Part shown: positions 26,720-36,069 of the stretch, piece by piece
How the letters are laid out: each line of letters opens with the position of its first letter
Position numbering within the stretch: position 1 is the first letter of the stretch
NCBI GenBank assembly: GCA_004556565.1
Contig: SFGN01000016.1
Span: 1 to 55,025, forward strand
DNA from: Lachnospiraceae bacterium
Lineage (GTDB): Bacteria; Bacillota_A; Clostridia; Lachnospirales; Lachnospiraceae
Direction: 5' to 3'
DNA: 55,025 nt
Program-made: the position numbers and the translations under genes
Notes under the pieces: generated by a model
Database searches by the model: none
What the model was told of the DNA's origin: nothing
What the model saw: the letters and a program-made list of their open reading frames with translations, nothing else

Positions 26720-28058
26720 TCTTTTCTGCTGTCTCCCTTTTCTTTTCAATCATCTCTTCTTCATCTTCTCTTACGATATAGAATCCCTGGATGATGCCAA
26801 TCATGATCATAGTACTGAGAATCGAGCTTCCGCCATAGCTTACAAGCGGAAGAGTGACTCCCGTTGAAGGAATAAATTTTGTTACCCCGCCGATGGTAAG
26901 GAACACCTGAAAGATATAACATGTTCCCAGCCCAAGCGCCACAAGCTTATAGAAAGAATTCCTCAGTTCCATTGCAATGTTCAAAAACATAACATAGCAG
27001 CTTACACAAATCAAAATAAGGCACAATGCAAAAATAAGGCCCAGTTCTTCTGCAATCGCAGAAAAAATAAAATCAGATTCTGCGACCGGAATCAATTCAG
27101 GACTTCCCTGGCACAGTCCCATACCAAACCAGCTACCTGTTCCGATTGCGAATAGTGACTGTGCCACCTGATAACCTCCTTCACTGTAAGAAGCAAACGG
27201 ATCTTTCCAGACAGCAACACGTACCTTAATATGTGAAAACAGGTTATATGCAAGTACGGCTGCAGCCCCTCCGCAGCCCAGCCCTGCAACGGCATATAAC
27301 GGCTGTCTTGTGGCTACATACAACATAACCAGATATACAACAAAGAAAATAAGCGCTGCCCCCAGATCAGTAGAAAGCACCAGAATCAGGACATGGGCTG
27401 CTGCAACTGCCGTAGTAATCACAATGTTTTTAAAAGACACGGACTCGTTCAGGCTTGCTGCCACATAAAATACAAACAAAATCTTTACGAATTCAGAAGG
27501 CTGAATGCCAAACCCTGCAATTGTAAATCCAAGTTTTGCTCCTCCTGACGTTACTGCAAAAACTGCCACAAATAGAAGTGCAGCAAACCCGGCTCCGCCG
27601 TAAATCCATTTCCATTGCTTCAGAGACTTTACTTTCCGGATAATCACAGGGACAATCAGGCTGAATACAGAACCGAGAATGACAAATATGAACTGTTTAA
27701 CTGCACTGGTATAAGAAAGTCTTGTAATCATAATCCAGCCGATGCATATCAGCATACACATATTGTTCACGATCAGCCTGGAAACTGTCGGGTAAATCAA
27801 TGTATATAGTGTCATCAAAGCAAAAAGCATTATTACCTGCGCCAGATAAAAAAGAAGCAGTTTTCCTTCTCCTGTTTTCAGGAACATAACAAGGTATGCC
27901 GTAAACTGAATCGCAAAAAGTAATACCTTCTGACGAAAAATAACAGACTTTTCTTCTTCTTCCGATTCTTTCAAAAAAACGGAAAAACAGGAAAACGTAT
28001 AAACCGCAATCAATATAATGATGATATATTTCGATAATTCTATAATAATATTAGCCAC
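26640..28058 (-). CDS. SEDS-family peptidoglycan glycosyltransferase (FtsW/RodA/SpoVE type)
   Basis: Polymerises lipid II glycan strands in the cytoplasmic membrane. The 472 residues show ten or more hydrophobic helices and the SEDS signatures: GFGIQPSEFVKI (about 182-193), LSTDLGAALI (near 230) and the C-terminal GVTLPLVSYGGSSIL (near 405). A basic cytoplasmic tail of about 40 residues (KTKTKKKRKK) is encoded where the PBP gene begins. The start is GTG, 5 bases after AGGTG. The adjacent class B PBP makes this a standard SEDS-bPBP pair; which cell-cycle stage it serves is not evident. Confidence 0.93.
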   Translation of the reverse strand: MANIIIELSKYIIIILIAVYTFSCFSVFLKESEEEEKSVIFRQKVLLFAIQFTAYLVMFLKTGEGKLLLFYLAQVIMLFALMTLYTLIYPTVSRLIVNNMCMLICIGWIMITRLSYTSAVKQFIFVILGSVFSLIVPVIIRKVKSLKQWKWIYGGAGFAALLFVAVFAVTSGGAKLGFTIAGFGIQPSEFVKILFVFYVAASLNESVSFKNIVITTAVAAAHVLILVLSTDLGAALIFFVVYLVMLYVATRQPLYAVAGLGCGGAAAVLAYNLFSHIKVRVAVWKDPFASYSEGGYQVAQSLFAIGTGSWFGMGLCQGSPELIPVAESDFIFSAIAEELGLIFALCLILICVSCYVMFLNIAMELRNSFYKLVALGLGTCYIFQVFLTIGGVTKFIPSTGVTLPLVSYGGSSILSTMIMIGIIQGFYIVREDEEEMIEKKRETAEKNGQKTKTKKKRKKPGAFEEVPKQRVR

Positions 28059-28071
28059 ATCTACACCTGCT

Positions 28072-30657
28072 CTATGTTATTCCCCTTCGGAAATGCCCCC
28101 GGGTAAACTTTCCGGGATCCGGCATGAATTCCTGATCATTAAGAAAAACATTCCGAAACCGGGTTAGTATTTCTTTTGTTTCCTCCGGATTCTCAACCGT
28201 AAACTGAATCCGGTATCCGCCGCATCTCATTTTTTCCACCGCTTCTTTTTCTGAAAAAAGACATAACGGTATTGTGTTATAAATCACATTATAACAATCG
28301 GCACATCGGTTTTTAACGGGAAAACGGCTGCCTGTACGGTCTGTCAGAAAGATGCACTGTTCTGTTTTTTTGCAGCCCTTGACTGTATTCACGATACATT
28401 GTGCCGAAATCATGACCGGAATATGACTGTACAAAATCAGTTCTGATTTTATACCATCTACTTTCCCGATCTCTTGCCGGTTCAGTTCAAAAGGCAGCGT
28501 ATAACCATCTGCACCATTGTTTTCCCAAAACATACATGCCCGGCGGTTCATGGTATACAGGGATGAATCTGTTGTTACTTTCCCGCTGTAATCATGTTCT
28601 TTTAAAAATTGGAAACTTTCATAATTACGGACGAGTATACCGTCAAATACTGAAAATATTCCGCTTTGTATATATTGTTCATATCTTTTCTGTGTTCGTT
28701 CCCGGAAGATATGAGGCATGGCAAAGAAAACTTCCGTCCCTCTGTTCCTGAATTTTCTGCACAGCTCCAGGGCACTGCTGCTGCGAAACAGGTCTGAGTT
28801 CATTCCACAGTCTGCATAAATACGTGAAATTTCAGGAAAATCCAGGCACACATTCATCTGTAATTCTGTTTCGGCAAGTACAGATAACTTTATTCCGGGA
28901 TTTGTTGTTATGAAACAGTCTTCAACAGTATTCACGCCGGATTTTGCTGATTCTGTCTGTTCTTCCGGACATCCGTTATTATGAATTCGGATTGCCTGAT
29001 TTTCAAAAAATAAAGTATGTTTCTCAGATTCTCTGTGATAACGGCTGCGGATTTTCTTATCCAGTTCATCCAGAGCTTTTCTGCGCAGCTCATTGAACTG
29101 CTGCATAGGAAGAAAAACTTCACCCTCCATAAGAATTTCCAGATTTACAAACTCAAACTCAGTATTACCGGTTTTTTCAATCTGTTTGCGGATCCGTTCG
29201 GGATTAAGCGGACTTTTTTCCGCTCTTTCTGCCGGAATATCTGAAAATACTGTAACCGTAGTTCTGTTTTCATTTTCTTTCCGGATTTCTGCCCCCGAAT
29301 TGTCCATATTATCCTTATTAGTACTAGCACTCCCATTATCATGCCATACCGTAAGTGTAACAGGTTTTCCGGCAGAAAGTTTTAAAATTCCATAAATTTT
29401 TTCTTTTATTTTTCCAAACTGTTCCAATGAAGACAGTTGTTCCACAAGACGCCGGCTGTGTATGCGGTAAAAAATCTTTCCGGCTTCTGCACGATATCCT
29501 TTCGGCGCAGGCAAAGTGACCATGCTCCCTTTTGGAAAATCTCTGCCAAAGGTATAATTTTTAATTTGTCCGGAATCTTTTCTTTGCGAAGAATTCTCTT
29601 TTATTCCGGAAAACTCAATTACATCGCCGTGATAAAGATCTGTCAGTGCTTTCCCGGTGATCTCCCTCCCTTTTTGTGAAAGTGTCACTACAGCAGCGAC
29701 ACCGGCATGGTTCGGACGTTCCCAAGTAATCATTTCCCGACCGTTTTTCCGGAAATAATATCCCGTATGGAATCCTCCTCTGTTAAATAAATCCATTAAT
29801 TGTTCTTTATCCTCTGAAGAGACCTTGTATCCCTCTCTCCCGTTTTGCAGATAAATATCAGTATATTTCCGATACATGGATGTAACTCCGGCTACATATT
29901 CCGGTTTTTTCATACGTCCTTCAATTTTGAAGGAATCTATTCCCGCTTCAATGAAATCAGGGATCAGATCCAGTGTACAGATATCTTTCATGCTGAGCAG
30001 ATATCCTTTACTCCCTTCCGCCGAATAGGGAAGCCTGCAGGGCTGGGCACACTGACCTCTGTTTCCGCTTCTGCCGCCAATCAGGCTGCTCATCAGACAC
30101 TGACCGGAATAACAGTAACAGAGTGCGCCATGTACAAAGCATTCAATTTCCATCCCTGTTTCTGCTTTCATATGCCTGATTTCCTCAAGGGATAGTTCTC
30201 TTGCCGGTACAACACGGGTTACTCCCTGATTCTGAAGAAAACGGGCTCCCGGCGTTCCCGTAATCGTCATCTGAGTACTTGCATGAATTTCCAGTTCAGG
30301 GAAACACTCACGGATATAGGAGACCACACCGATATCCTGTACGATAACGGCATCCAGCCCTCCCCGGTACAAAGGCTCAAGATATCGGCGTAGTTCAGGG
30401 AATTCATGTTCTTTTATCAGTGTATTTACAGTCAGATAAAATTTTTTTCCATGCAGATGTGCATAATCAATCGCTTCAAGTAATTCCTGATCAGAAAAAT
30501 TTTCTGCAAATGCTCGTGCCCCAAAGCGGTTTCCACCTGCGTAAACAGCATCTGCACCCGAGAAAATTGCTGCCCGGAAACTGGTAAAAGACCCGGCCGG
30601 TGACAGGATTTCAATTTTTCTTGATCGGGTTTTAGGATTTCCTTTAATAATTATCAT
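28072..30657 (-). CDS. U32 family protein, RlhA-like
   Basis: An 861-residue member of the U32 family, whose best-studied bacterial member RlhA hydroxylates a cytidine of 23S rRNA, though many are labelled peptidases. The N-terminal barrel begins EILSPAGSF and contains the diagnostic ECFVHGALCYCYSGQC and NRGQCAQPCR cysteine segments (about 175-210), likely iron-sulfur ligands. A long middle and C-terminal region with a second barrel-like half (GVxL/TLPFEL, CADCYNVIYN) matches the long DUF3656-containing form. AGGAG lies 9 bases upstream. It follows zapA across a terminator hairpin. Confidence 0.85.
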   Translation of the reverse strand: MIIIKGNPKTRSRKIEILSPAGSFTSFRAAIFSGADAVYAGGNRFGARAFAENFSDQELLEAIDYAHLHGKKFYLTVNTLIKEHEFPELRRYLEPLYRGGLDAVIVQDIGVVSYIRECFPELEIHASTQMTITGTPGARFLQNQGVTRVVPARELSLEEIRHMKAETGMEIECFVHGALCYCYSGQCLMSSLIGGRSGNRGQCAQPCRLPYSAEGSKGYLLSMKDICTLDLIPDFIEAGIDSFKIEGRMKKPEYVAGVTSMYRKYTDIYLQNGREGYKVSSEDKEQLMDLFNRGGFHTGYYFRKNGREMITWERPNHAGVAAVVTLSQKGREITGKALTDLYHGDVIEFSGIKENSSQRKDSGQIKNYTFGRDFPKGSMVTLPAPKGYRAEAGKIFYRIHSRRLVEQLSSLEQFGKIKEKIYGILKLSAGKPVTLTVWHDNGSASTNKDNMDNSGAEIRKENENRTTVTVFSDIPAERAEKSPLNPERIRKQIEKTGNTEFEFVNLEILMEGEVFLPMQQFNELRRKALDELDKKIRSRYHRESEKHTLFFENQAIRIHNNGCPEEQTESAKSGVNTVEDCFITTNPGIKLSVLAETELQMNVCLDFPEISRIYADCGMNSDLFRSSSALELCRKFRNRGTEVFFAMPHIFRERTQKRYEQYIQSGIFSVFDGILVRNYESFQFLKEHDYSGKVTTDSSLYTMNRRACMFWENNGADGYTLPFELNRQEIGKVDGIKSELILYSHIPVMISAQCIVNTVKGCKKTEQCIFLTDRTGSRFPVKNRCADCYNVIYNTIPLCLFSEKEAVEKMRCGGYRIQFTVENPEETKEILTRFRNVFLNDQEFMPDPGKFTRGHFRRGIT

Positions 30658-30681
30658 TTAACTTAGCTCCTGTTATTGAAA

Positions 30682-30709
30682 GAAAAAGGCTGTCCTTTTT
30701 TGACAGCCT
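30682..30709 (-). terminator. Terminator between zapA and the U32 gene
   Basis: An 8-bp perfect stem (aggctgtc / gacagcct, arms 30687-30694 and 30702-30709) followed on the minus strand by TTTTTC. It stands only 25 bases before the U32 start, so read-through would be required for co-transcription. Confidence 0.75.
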
Positions 30710-30724
30710 GATGATTCATAATTT

Positions 30725-31135
30725 TTATTTTCTTCTGTTCTTCATCTCTGTTTCCAGTTTTACAATCTGCATCTGCAGATCGTTGTTCTCTTCTTTCATC
30801 TTCGCAAGCTCTTTCTCCGCATTCTCAAGTTTAATCTGAACTGAAATTAATTCGTGTTTTAAATCGTACATTTCCTTATCTTTCAATTCAATATCACTCT
30901 CAAGAGAATCACCCTGCTTCTTTGCCTTAAAATAGTCATCTGCAATATTCAGGGCAAGAAGTACGTTGCGGGTATCCGCGCTCTGCTTGCGGTATCCTTC
31001 GCTGTTCGCACATTCCATAATCTTGCGGTTCAGGTAAGAAGAAACCTTCTGTAAATATTCCTCCCCTTCAAAACCACTTAATGTATACACTTTTCCGCCT
31101 ATTAATACCTCTGTATAATGTTTTGCTGAACTCAT
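30725..31135 (-). CDS. zapA: Cell division protein ZapA-like
   Basis: A small FtsZ-associated protein that stabilises the division ring. The 136 residues have the ZapA N-terminal strand-rich region (VLIGGKVYTLSGFEGEEYLQKVSSYLN) followed by helices, and a C-terminal coiled coil (about 80-132, Lys/Glu/Leu-rich). The N-terminal motif LIGGKxYxLxG matches Firmicute ZapA proteins. It starts after GGGGAGG and has its own promoter and terminator. Confidence 0.87.
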   Translation of the reverse strand: MSSAKHYTEVLIGGKVYTLSGFEGEEYLQKVSSYLNRKIMECANSEGYRKQSADTRNVLLALNIADDYFKAKKQGDSLESDIELKDKEMYDLKHELISVQIKLENAEKELAKMKEENNDLQMQIVKLETEMKNRRK

Positions 31136-31166
31136 AGCTTCCTCCCCTAGTGTTTCTTACAAAGCT

Positions 31167-31195
31167 ATTATAAACTATCCTCAAACAAAAACCAA
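31167..31195 (-). promoter_or_regulatory. Promoter of zapA
   Basis: TTGGTT (31190-31195), a 17-base spacer and a perfect TATAAT (31167-31172) on the minus strand, about 32 bases before the start codon. Confidence 0.65.
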
Positions 31196-31262
31196 CCATT
31201 TTTTCAAGGAAATCCCTCGGATTCCGTATTTTTCTTGTAATTTTTCTCCGGAATCGGAATTA

Positions 31263-32264
31263 TTATTTGTCTGAAAAAGGAATTCCCAGATGCTGATAGG
31301 CCAGCTCCGTTGCAATTCTCCCCCTGGGTGTTCTCTGAATAAATCCCTGCTTAAGCAGATATGGCTCATAAACATCCTCCAAAGTAACTGCATCTTCGGA
31401 AATAGATGCCGCAAGCGTATCCAGCCCGACCGGGCCGCCGTTAAACCTTTCTATGATCGCAAGTAATATATTACGATCAATATGATCCAACCCGTATTTA
31501 TCCACATCAAGCAAATCCAAGGCATAATTGGCGACTGTTCCTGTGATGACACCGTCATATTTAATCTGGGCAAAATCACGTACGCGCTTTAAAAGACGAT
31601 TTGCAAGACGGGGAGTCCCCCTGGAACGTCTTGCCAGTTCCTTCGCACCACTGTCTTCTATCTCAACATCCAACACTTTTGCAGAACGTTTAATGATAGT
31701 AGTCAGTTCTTCTGTAGTATAGAATTCAAGATGATGAATCACTCCAAAACGGTCACGCAAAGGGGCCGTCAGCATACCGGCTCTTGTAGTTGCTCCGACC
31801 AGTGTGAATTTTGGAAGCTCCAGACGGATGGAGCGTGCAGTTGCGCCTTTACCGATCATGATGTCTATCGCATAGTCTTCCATTGCCGGGTACAGTACTT
31901 CTTCCACCTGACGGTTGAGCCGGTGGATTTCATCCACGAACAAAATATCGTTCTCCTGGAGATTATTGAGGATAGCTGCCATTTCACCCGGTTTCTCAAT
32001 AGCCGGTCCAGATGTAATTTTGATATTGACACCCATCTCGTTGGCAATAATACCCGCAAGAGTTGTTTTCCCCAGTCCAGGCGGTCCATAGAAAAGGACA
32101 TGATCTAAAGCGTCACCGCGTTCTTTTGCAGCACGGATATATATCTCCAGCATTTCCTTTGCTTTTTCCTGCCCGATATAATCCCTGAGATACTGAGGAC
32201 GGAGATGGTTTTCTATTTTCATATCTTCTTCAAGATTTTCCGTAGTAATAATTCGTCGTTCCAT
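31263..32264 (-). CDS. ruvB: Holliday junction branch migration ATPase RuvB
   Basis: The motor of branch migration, loaded by RuvA. The 333 residues show Walker A GPPGLGKTT (about 61-69), Walker B LFVDEIHRL (about 108-116), the sensor GATTRAGMLTAPLRDRFG, and the C-terminal winged helix with RTPRGR. Normal length. It lies 33 bases downstream of ruvA. The genome also carries recU and recG in this window, a complete set for junction processing. Confidence 0.98.
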   Translation of the reverse strand: MERRIITTENLEEDMKIENHLRPQYLRDYIGQEKAKEMLEIYIRAAKERGDALDHVLFYGPPGLGKTTLAGIIANEMGVNIKITSGPAIEKPGEMAAILNNLQENDILFVDEIHRLNRQVEEVLYPAMEDYAIDIMIGKGATARSIRLELPKFTLVGATTRAGMLTAPLRDRFGVIHHLEFYTTEELTTIIKRSAKVLDVEIEDSGAKELARRSRGTPRLANRLLKRVRDFAQIKYDGVITGTVANYALDLLDVDKYGLDHIDRNILLAIIERFNGGPVGLDTLAASISEDAVTLEDVYEPYLLKQGFIQRTPRGRIATELAYQHLGIPFSDK

Positions 32265-32297
32265 TTTTCTTCCCTCTTCATTAATTATCAGAATATA

Positions 32298-32900
32298 TCA
32301 GAACAGATATTTTAATGCAGCTTTCAGAACTTCTTCAACAGTTCCACACTCATGGCTGACACTTTTTACTGCCCGCAGGCTTTCTGCACTTCCATATCCC
32401 AGCGCTACCAGTGCCTGCACAGCCTCAGATTCTATTTCTCCTGACACATTATCCCCTGCATCAGGCACGATATCCGCAGTGCGGTTTAACATGTCTTCAA
32501 TATCCAACTTATCTTTTAATTCAATAATTACTTTTTCTGCTGTTTTTTTACCTATTCCAGGAGCAGCAGAGATTGCTTTTGCATCCCCGGACATGACAGC
32601 AAATCGAAGTTCATCTGCTGTAAGCCTGGAAAGGATATTAAGTCCTCCCTTCGGTCCGATGCCGCTGACCCCGATCAACAGACGGAACAGCTCCAGGTCA
32701 TCCCTTGTCAGAAAGCCAAATAACTGCATGGCATCTTCCCTGACATTTAAATATGTATATATCTTTACGGTACTTCCCGTCTGCGGAAGAAGTCCTATTG
32801 ATGATTCCGGCATAAAAATCCCATATCCTATGCCCTGTACATCTATTATTATTTTTTCTTTTTCAACTGCTGCCAGTTCACCTCTGATGTATGAAATCAT
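32298..32900 (-). CDS. ruvA: Holliday junction DNA-binding subunit RuvA
   Basis: Binds four-way junctions and targets RuvB. The 200 residues start MISYIRGEL, the typical RuvA N-terminus, followed by the OB fold (IIIDVQGIGYGI), two helix-hairpin-helix segments (LIGVSGIGPKG near 78 and SAAPGIGKKTAEKVIIELKD split near 112-130) and the C-terminal RuvB-binding helix bundle (ALVALGYGSAES). ATG 32900 has GGGAG 10 bases upstream; an ATG three codons earlier is too close to the site. Confidence 0.97.
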   Translation of the reverse strand: MISYIRGELAAVEKEKIIIDVQGIGYGIFMPESSIGLLPQTGSTVKIYTYLNVREDAMQLFGFLTRDDLELFRLLIGVSGIGPKGGLNILSRLTADELRFAVMSGDAKAISAAPGIGKKTAEKVIIELKDKLDIEDMLNRTADIVPDAGDNVSGEIESEAVQALVALGYGSAESLRAVKSVSHECGTVEEVLKAALKYLF

Positions 32901-33009
32901 CTGTTGCATGCTCCCTTCATGTTTTTATACTGTTAAATTGATTAATGCAGGTGTCCATAAGATTTGTTTCTCTGATAACTGCAGATTAACTTCAAAATGT
33001 ATCATGGCA

Positions 33010-33567
33010 TCATATTTCAAAACATTCCAGCCGCTTCAGCACTTCTCCCGCCGTCACTCCGATTAAAAATCCCGTCAGTACTCCTGCCGCAACGAGGAAC
33101 GGAAAATAATATCCTGTGCGGTATGTCTCCAAAACTGCCATTGCAACAAGCAGCTGCCCAAGATTATGTGATACTCCTCCTGCGACGCTAACACCTGTGA
33201 CACTGAATCTCCCGGCTCTTTTCAGTACTGCCATGACGGCAAGACTCAGCATACCTCCTGCCATACTATACAAGATACTAAACAGATTTCCGAAAAGAAA
33301 ACCTGCCAGAAGGATACGGATAACAGAAAGCATCAGTGCCTCTTTGACATTTCTTTTATATAAGAAGATTACGACCAGCAGATTGGCAAGTCCCAGTTTT
33401 GCCCCCGGTATTCCAAAATGAATGGGGATCAGAGTTTCGATATAACTGAAAATAAGGGCTAATGCCGTAAATACACCAAAATATGCGGTTTTACTTCTCC
33501 CGGTGTACGGGGTATGAATTCTGATTTCATTTTCTTCATTTTTATTTCTGTGTTTCATATCAACCAT
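33010..33567 (-). CDS. Gx transporter family membrane protein
   Basis: A 185-residue integral membrane protein with about five hydrophobic segments, of the Gx-transporter (Hpre_diP_synt_I) family, which resembles ECF-type substrate-binding components; the pattern IPGAKLGLANLLVVI near residue 50 is typical. Such genes commonly sit beside NusG-domain-II and ApbE genes, as here. The transported molecule, if any, is unknown. The start at 33567 has a weak GAGA site; an ATG three codons later is also possible. The gene for the NusG-II protein lies 51 bases upstream on the same strand. Confidence 0.85.
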   Translation of the reverse strand: MVDMKHRNKNEENEIRIHTPYTGRSKTAYFGVFTALALIFSYIETLIPIHFGIPGAKLGLANLLVVIFLYKRNVKEALMLSVIRILLAGFLFGNLFSILYSMAGGMLSLAVMAVLKRAGRFSVTGVSVAGGVSHNLGQLLVAMAVLETYRTGYYFPFLVAAGVLTGFLIGVTAGEVLKRLECFEI

Positions 33568-33618
33568 TAAAATCAATATCTCTTTAATTATCAAACAATA
33601 GATTCAGGTACGCTTTGA

Positions 33619-33981
33619 TTAATTTGTAACTCCGTCCAGTTCATCCTCTTCACCGCCGACGATTGAAATCACTATCTTATTAGGAAGACAGATTATGCTT
33701 TCCCCGTCTTTAGAAGCCGGTTTTTGCCGGACACAAAGCTGATCAGGACAGTCTGCCCAGGTCATATATGCCTTTTTATCCTGAATCGTTAACCGGTTCG
33801 TACCATCAATATCAACAACGATATTTTCATCTAATGAATATGTACCCCATAGTTCTCCATCGACCCATATTTCTGCCCGTCCGTTTTCCGGAGCGTCCTG
33901 AATCGCATGAAAGATAAATCCCCCTGCTGCAATAATCAGGAGAAAGGCAATTAATATCAAGTCATTTCTTTTCAGGTGCAT
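33619..33981 (-). CDS. NusG domain II-containing membrane-anchored protein
   Basis: A 120-residue protein with an N-terminal membrane helix (about 8-25) and an extracytoplasmic NusG-II-like beta domain. Two conserved cysteine segments are visible, CPDQLCVRQ and ICLPNKIVI, the hallmark of this family. The family frequently neighbours flavin-transfer and Rnf genes, and a role in extracytoplasmic electron transfer is suspected but not shown. A consensus-like promoter lies upstream, divergent from apbE. Confidence 0.85.
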   Translation of the reverse strand: MHLKRNDLILIAFLLIIAAGGFIFHAIQDAPENGRAEIWVDGELWGTYSLDENIVVDIDGTNRLTIQDKKAYMTWADCPDQLCVRQKPASKDGESIICLPNKIVISIVGGEEDELDGVTN

Positions 33982-34031
33982 AGGGTAAGTCCTTTCTTCA
34001 TCTGCTCAGCCCGCATAATTTCATACCTGTA

Positions 34032-34060
34032 ATAATAGCATAGGAAAAACAGAAATGCAA
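34032..34060 (-). promoter_or_regulatory. Promoter of the NusG-II/Gx gene pair
   Basis: TTGCAT (34055-34060), a 17-base spacer and TATTAT (34032-34037) on the minus strand, 51 bases upstream of the NusG-II gene. Confidence 0.65.
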
Positions 34061-34152
34061 TCACACGTTCGGGTTTAAAACACTTTCTGTTTAATGACAG
34101 TCCTCAATTATCTCCGGAATTACAGATGCAATGGAAATCTTATATCATCTTC

Positions 34153-34181
34153 TTGTATTTATCCTGCAGACTCTTTATAAT
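34153..34181 (+). promoter_or_regulatory. Promoter of apbE
   Basis: TTGTAT (34153-34158), a 17-base spacer and a perfect TATAAT (34176-34181) on the plus strand, 63 bases before the ATG at 34245. Its position rules out a longer apbE starting at 34131. Confidence 0.75.
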
Positions 34182-34244
34182 AGTCACAAATGTATCGTTT
34201 TCAATATTTTTACAGCTGTCTTCGGCGGCAGAGCGGAGTTTTAT

Positions 34245-35219
34245 ATGTATAAAAAATTAATGTGCTTTATTCTGACAATTGTCATGTCTTTATTTTTACT
34301 TTCTTGCAGCACGCCCCGTGAAAGTGAGTCGCTGTCCGTGACCGGAATATATTTTGATACAATAGTTCAGATTAAAGCCTGGGGGGCGGACACAGAAACA
34401 TTAAATCATTGCCTTGAGATTTGCCGGGATTATGAAAACATGTTCAGCAACAAGATTGAAACCAGTGACATTTCAAGAATCAACAATGCCGGGGGTATAC
34501 CTGTAACTGTATCAAGGGAAACAATAGAACTTCTCGAAAAAGGTCTGTATTACAGCAAACTTACAGAGGGAGCATTTGACATTACGATTGCACCATTAAC
34601 GGAACTCTGGAATTTCAAGAACAATCCGGAAGGTCTGCTGCCTGACCCTGCAGCAATAAAAGAAGCTGTTTCCCATATCGATTACAGTAATGTCCATATT
34701 GAATGGAATCAGGTTTATCTGAATGACCCGGAGGCCGGAATTGATCTGGGCGGCATAGCAAAAGGATACGTCGCAGACAGGCTGAAAGAATATCTGTCAG
34801 AGGAAGGGATCTGTCATGCACTGATCAATCTTGGCGGGAATATTCTTGCCCTGGGAAATGATTACGGTGGTCAGCCCTTCACAATCGGAATCCAGAAACC
34901 TTTTGATGAACAGAATGTTCCCATCACGACTCTGGATATCGAAGATTGTTCCGTTGTATCCTCCGGGACATACGAACGTTATTTTGAAAAAGATGGTGTT
35001 ATATATCATCACATACTGAATCCTGATGACGGTTATCCTTATGAAAATGATTTACTGCAGGTTACGATAATTTCAAAAGAATCCGTTGATGGAGATGCTC
35101 TGAGCACCTGCTGTTTTGCCCTTGGGCTGGAGGAAGGGACAAAATTAATTGAAAAAACCGACGGTGTACAGGCCGTCTTTATCACAAAAGACTATAAACT
35201 GTATACCGTCGGTATGTAA
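34245..35219 (+). CDS. apbE: FAD:protein FMN transferase (ApbE)
   Basis: A lipoprotein that covalently attaches FMN from FAD to threonine in target motifs of extracytoplasmic flavoproteins. The 324 residues begin with a lipoprotein signal ending LLSC (Cys21). Family motifs are GIDLGGIAKGYVADRL (near 165-180), INLGGNILALGN, the HxxxP-like HHILNPDDGYPYEN and DGDALSTCCFALG. The expected substrates RnfG and RnfD are encoded directly downstream on the opposite strand. GGAG lies 6 bases before the ATG. It converges with rnfB across 27 bases. Confidence 0.94.
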   Translation: MYKKLMCFILTIVMSLFLLSCSTPRESESLSVTGIYFDTIVQIKAWGADTETLNHCLEICRDYENMFSNKIETSDISRINNAGGIPVTVSRETIELLEKGLYYSKLTEGAFDITIAPLTELWNFKNNPEGLLPDPAAIKEAVSHIDYSNVHIEWNQVYLNDPEAGIDLGGIAKGYVADRLKEYLSEEGICHALINLGGNILALGNDYGGQPFTIGIQKPFDEQNVPITTLDIEDCSVVSSGTYERYFEKDGVIYHHILNPDDGYPYENDLLQVTIISKESVDGDALSTCCFALGLEEGTKLIEKTDGVQAVFITKDYKLYTVGM

Positions 35220-35246
35220 GTCAAAACAAATCCGGTCTTTGCCCGG

Positions 35247-36056
35247 CTAATCAACCGGGATTTTTCTCGGGGCAATGATCTTCCTCGGACATTTATCGGC
35301 GCATACTCCACAGTTTGTACATTTCTCAGGATCAATATGTGCCAGGAAATCCGTCACCGTGATTGCTCCTGCTTCACAGTTTTTCTCACACAGGCGGCAT
35401 CCGATACATCCTACCAGGCACACATCCATCAATGTTTTTCCTTTTTCATTTGAATTGCACTGCACAAATGTTTTCTGTGCATACGGGATCAGCTCTATAA
35501 GTTTCTTTGGACATGCTGCCACACATTTCCCGCATGCCTTACATTTTTCCTTATCCACAACCGCAATACCGTCTGTAACATGTATAGCATCAAACTGACA
35601 CACTCCCACACATGTTCCAAACCCCATACAACCATAATCACAGCCTTTTGGTCCGCCGTCCTGCATCATATTTGCAAAAACACAGTCTTTAATCCCAGTA
35701 TATTCATAAGTATTCATCGCTTTTTCGCAGGTTCCGGCGCATTTTACAAACGCAGTCATTCTTTCCTGCTTTTCTGCTGCCTCTCCCATGATTTCTGCAA
35801 TCTTAGCTGCTACCGGCTCTCCGCCTACCGGACATCCGTTAACTTTAGCTTTCCCTGCCACGATTGCCCCTGCAAGACCTGAGCATCCGGCATACCCGCA
35901 CCCGCCGCAGTTATTTCCCGGGAGAACTTCGATAATCGCGTCAATTCTTTCATCCGTCTCTACTGCAAATTTTCTTCCGGAAATTCCAAGGAAAATTCCG
36001 ATAAACAGACCTGTTCCGCCTACAATTGCAGCAGCGGTTAAAATTCCTGTCAACAT
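35247..36056 (-). CDS. rnfB: Rnf complex subunit B, iron-sulfur protein
   Basis: Electron-entry subunit of the Rnf ferredoxin:NAD oxidoreductase. The 269 residues have an N-terminal membrane helix (about 4-25), a four-Cys cluster domain (NNCGGCGYAGCSG near 50, then CPVGG) and several ferredoxin-type motifs: CKACGKCVAACPKK, CIGCRLCEKNC and CTNCGVCADKCPRK, plus a Cys-rich middle (CVGVCQFDAI). This is the long clostridial form with several [4Fe-4S] clusters. Last gene of rnfC-D-G-E-A-B. Confidence 0.96.
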   Translation of the reverse strand: MLTGILTAAAIVGGTGLFIGIFLGISGRKFAVETDERIDAIIEVLPGNNCGGCGYAGCSGLAGAIVAGKAKVNGCPVGGEPVAAKIAEIMGEAAEKQERMTAFVKCAGTCEKAMNTYEYTGIKDCVFANMMQDGGPKGCDYGCMGFGTCVGVCQFDAIHVTDGIAVVDKEKCKACGKCVAACPKKLIELIPYAQKTFVQCNSNEKGKTLMDVCLVGCIGCRLCEKNCEAGAITVTDFLAHIDPEKCTNCGVCADKCPRKIIAPRKIPVD

Positions 36057-36069
36057 GATATACCCCTCC

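Noticed and set aside
34131..34244. N-terminal extension of apbE
   Set aside because: The apbE promoter (TTGTAT-17-TATAAT) lies inside this stretch, and a lipoprotein signal with good ribosome site starts at 34245.
35220..35246. Possible terminator between apbE and rnfB
   Set aside because: Only a 4-bp ccgg/ccgg stem could be formed; too weak to call.
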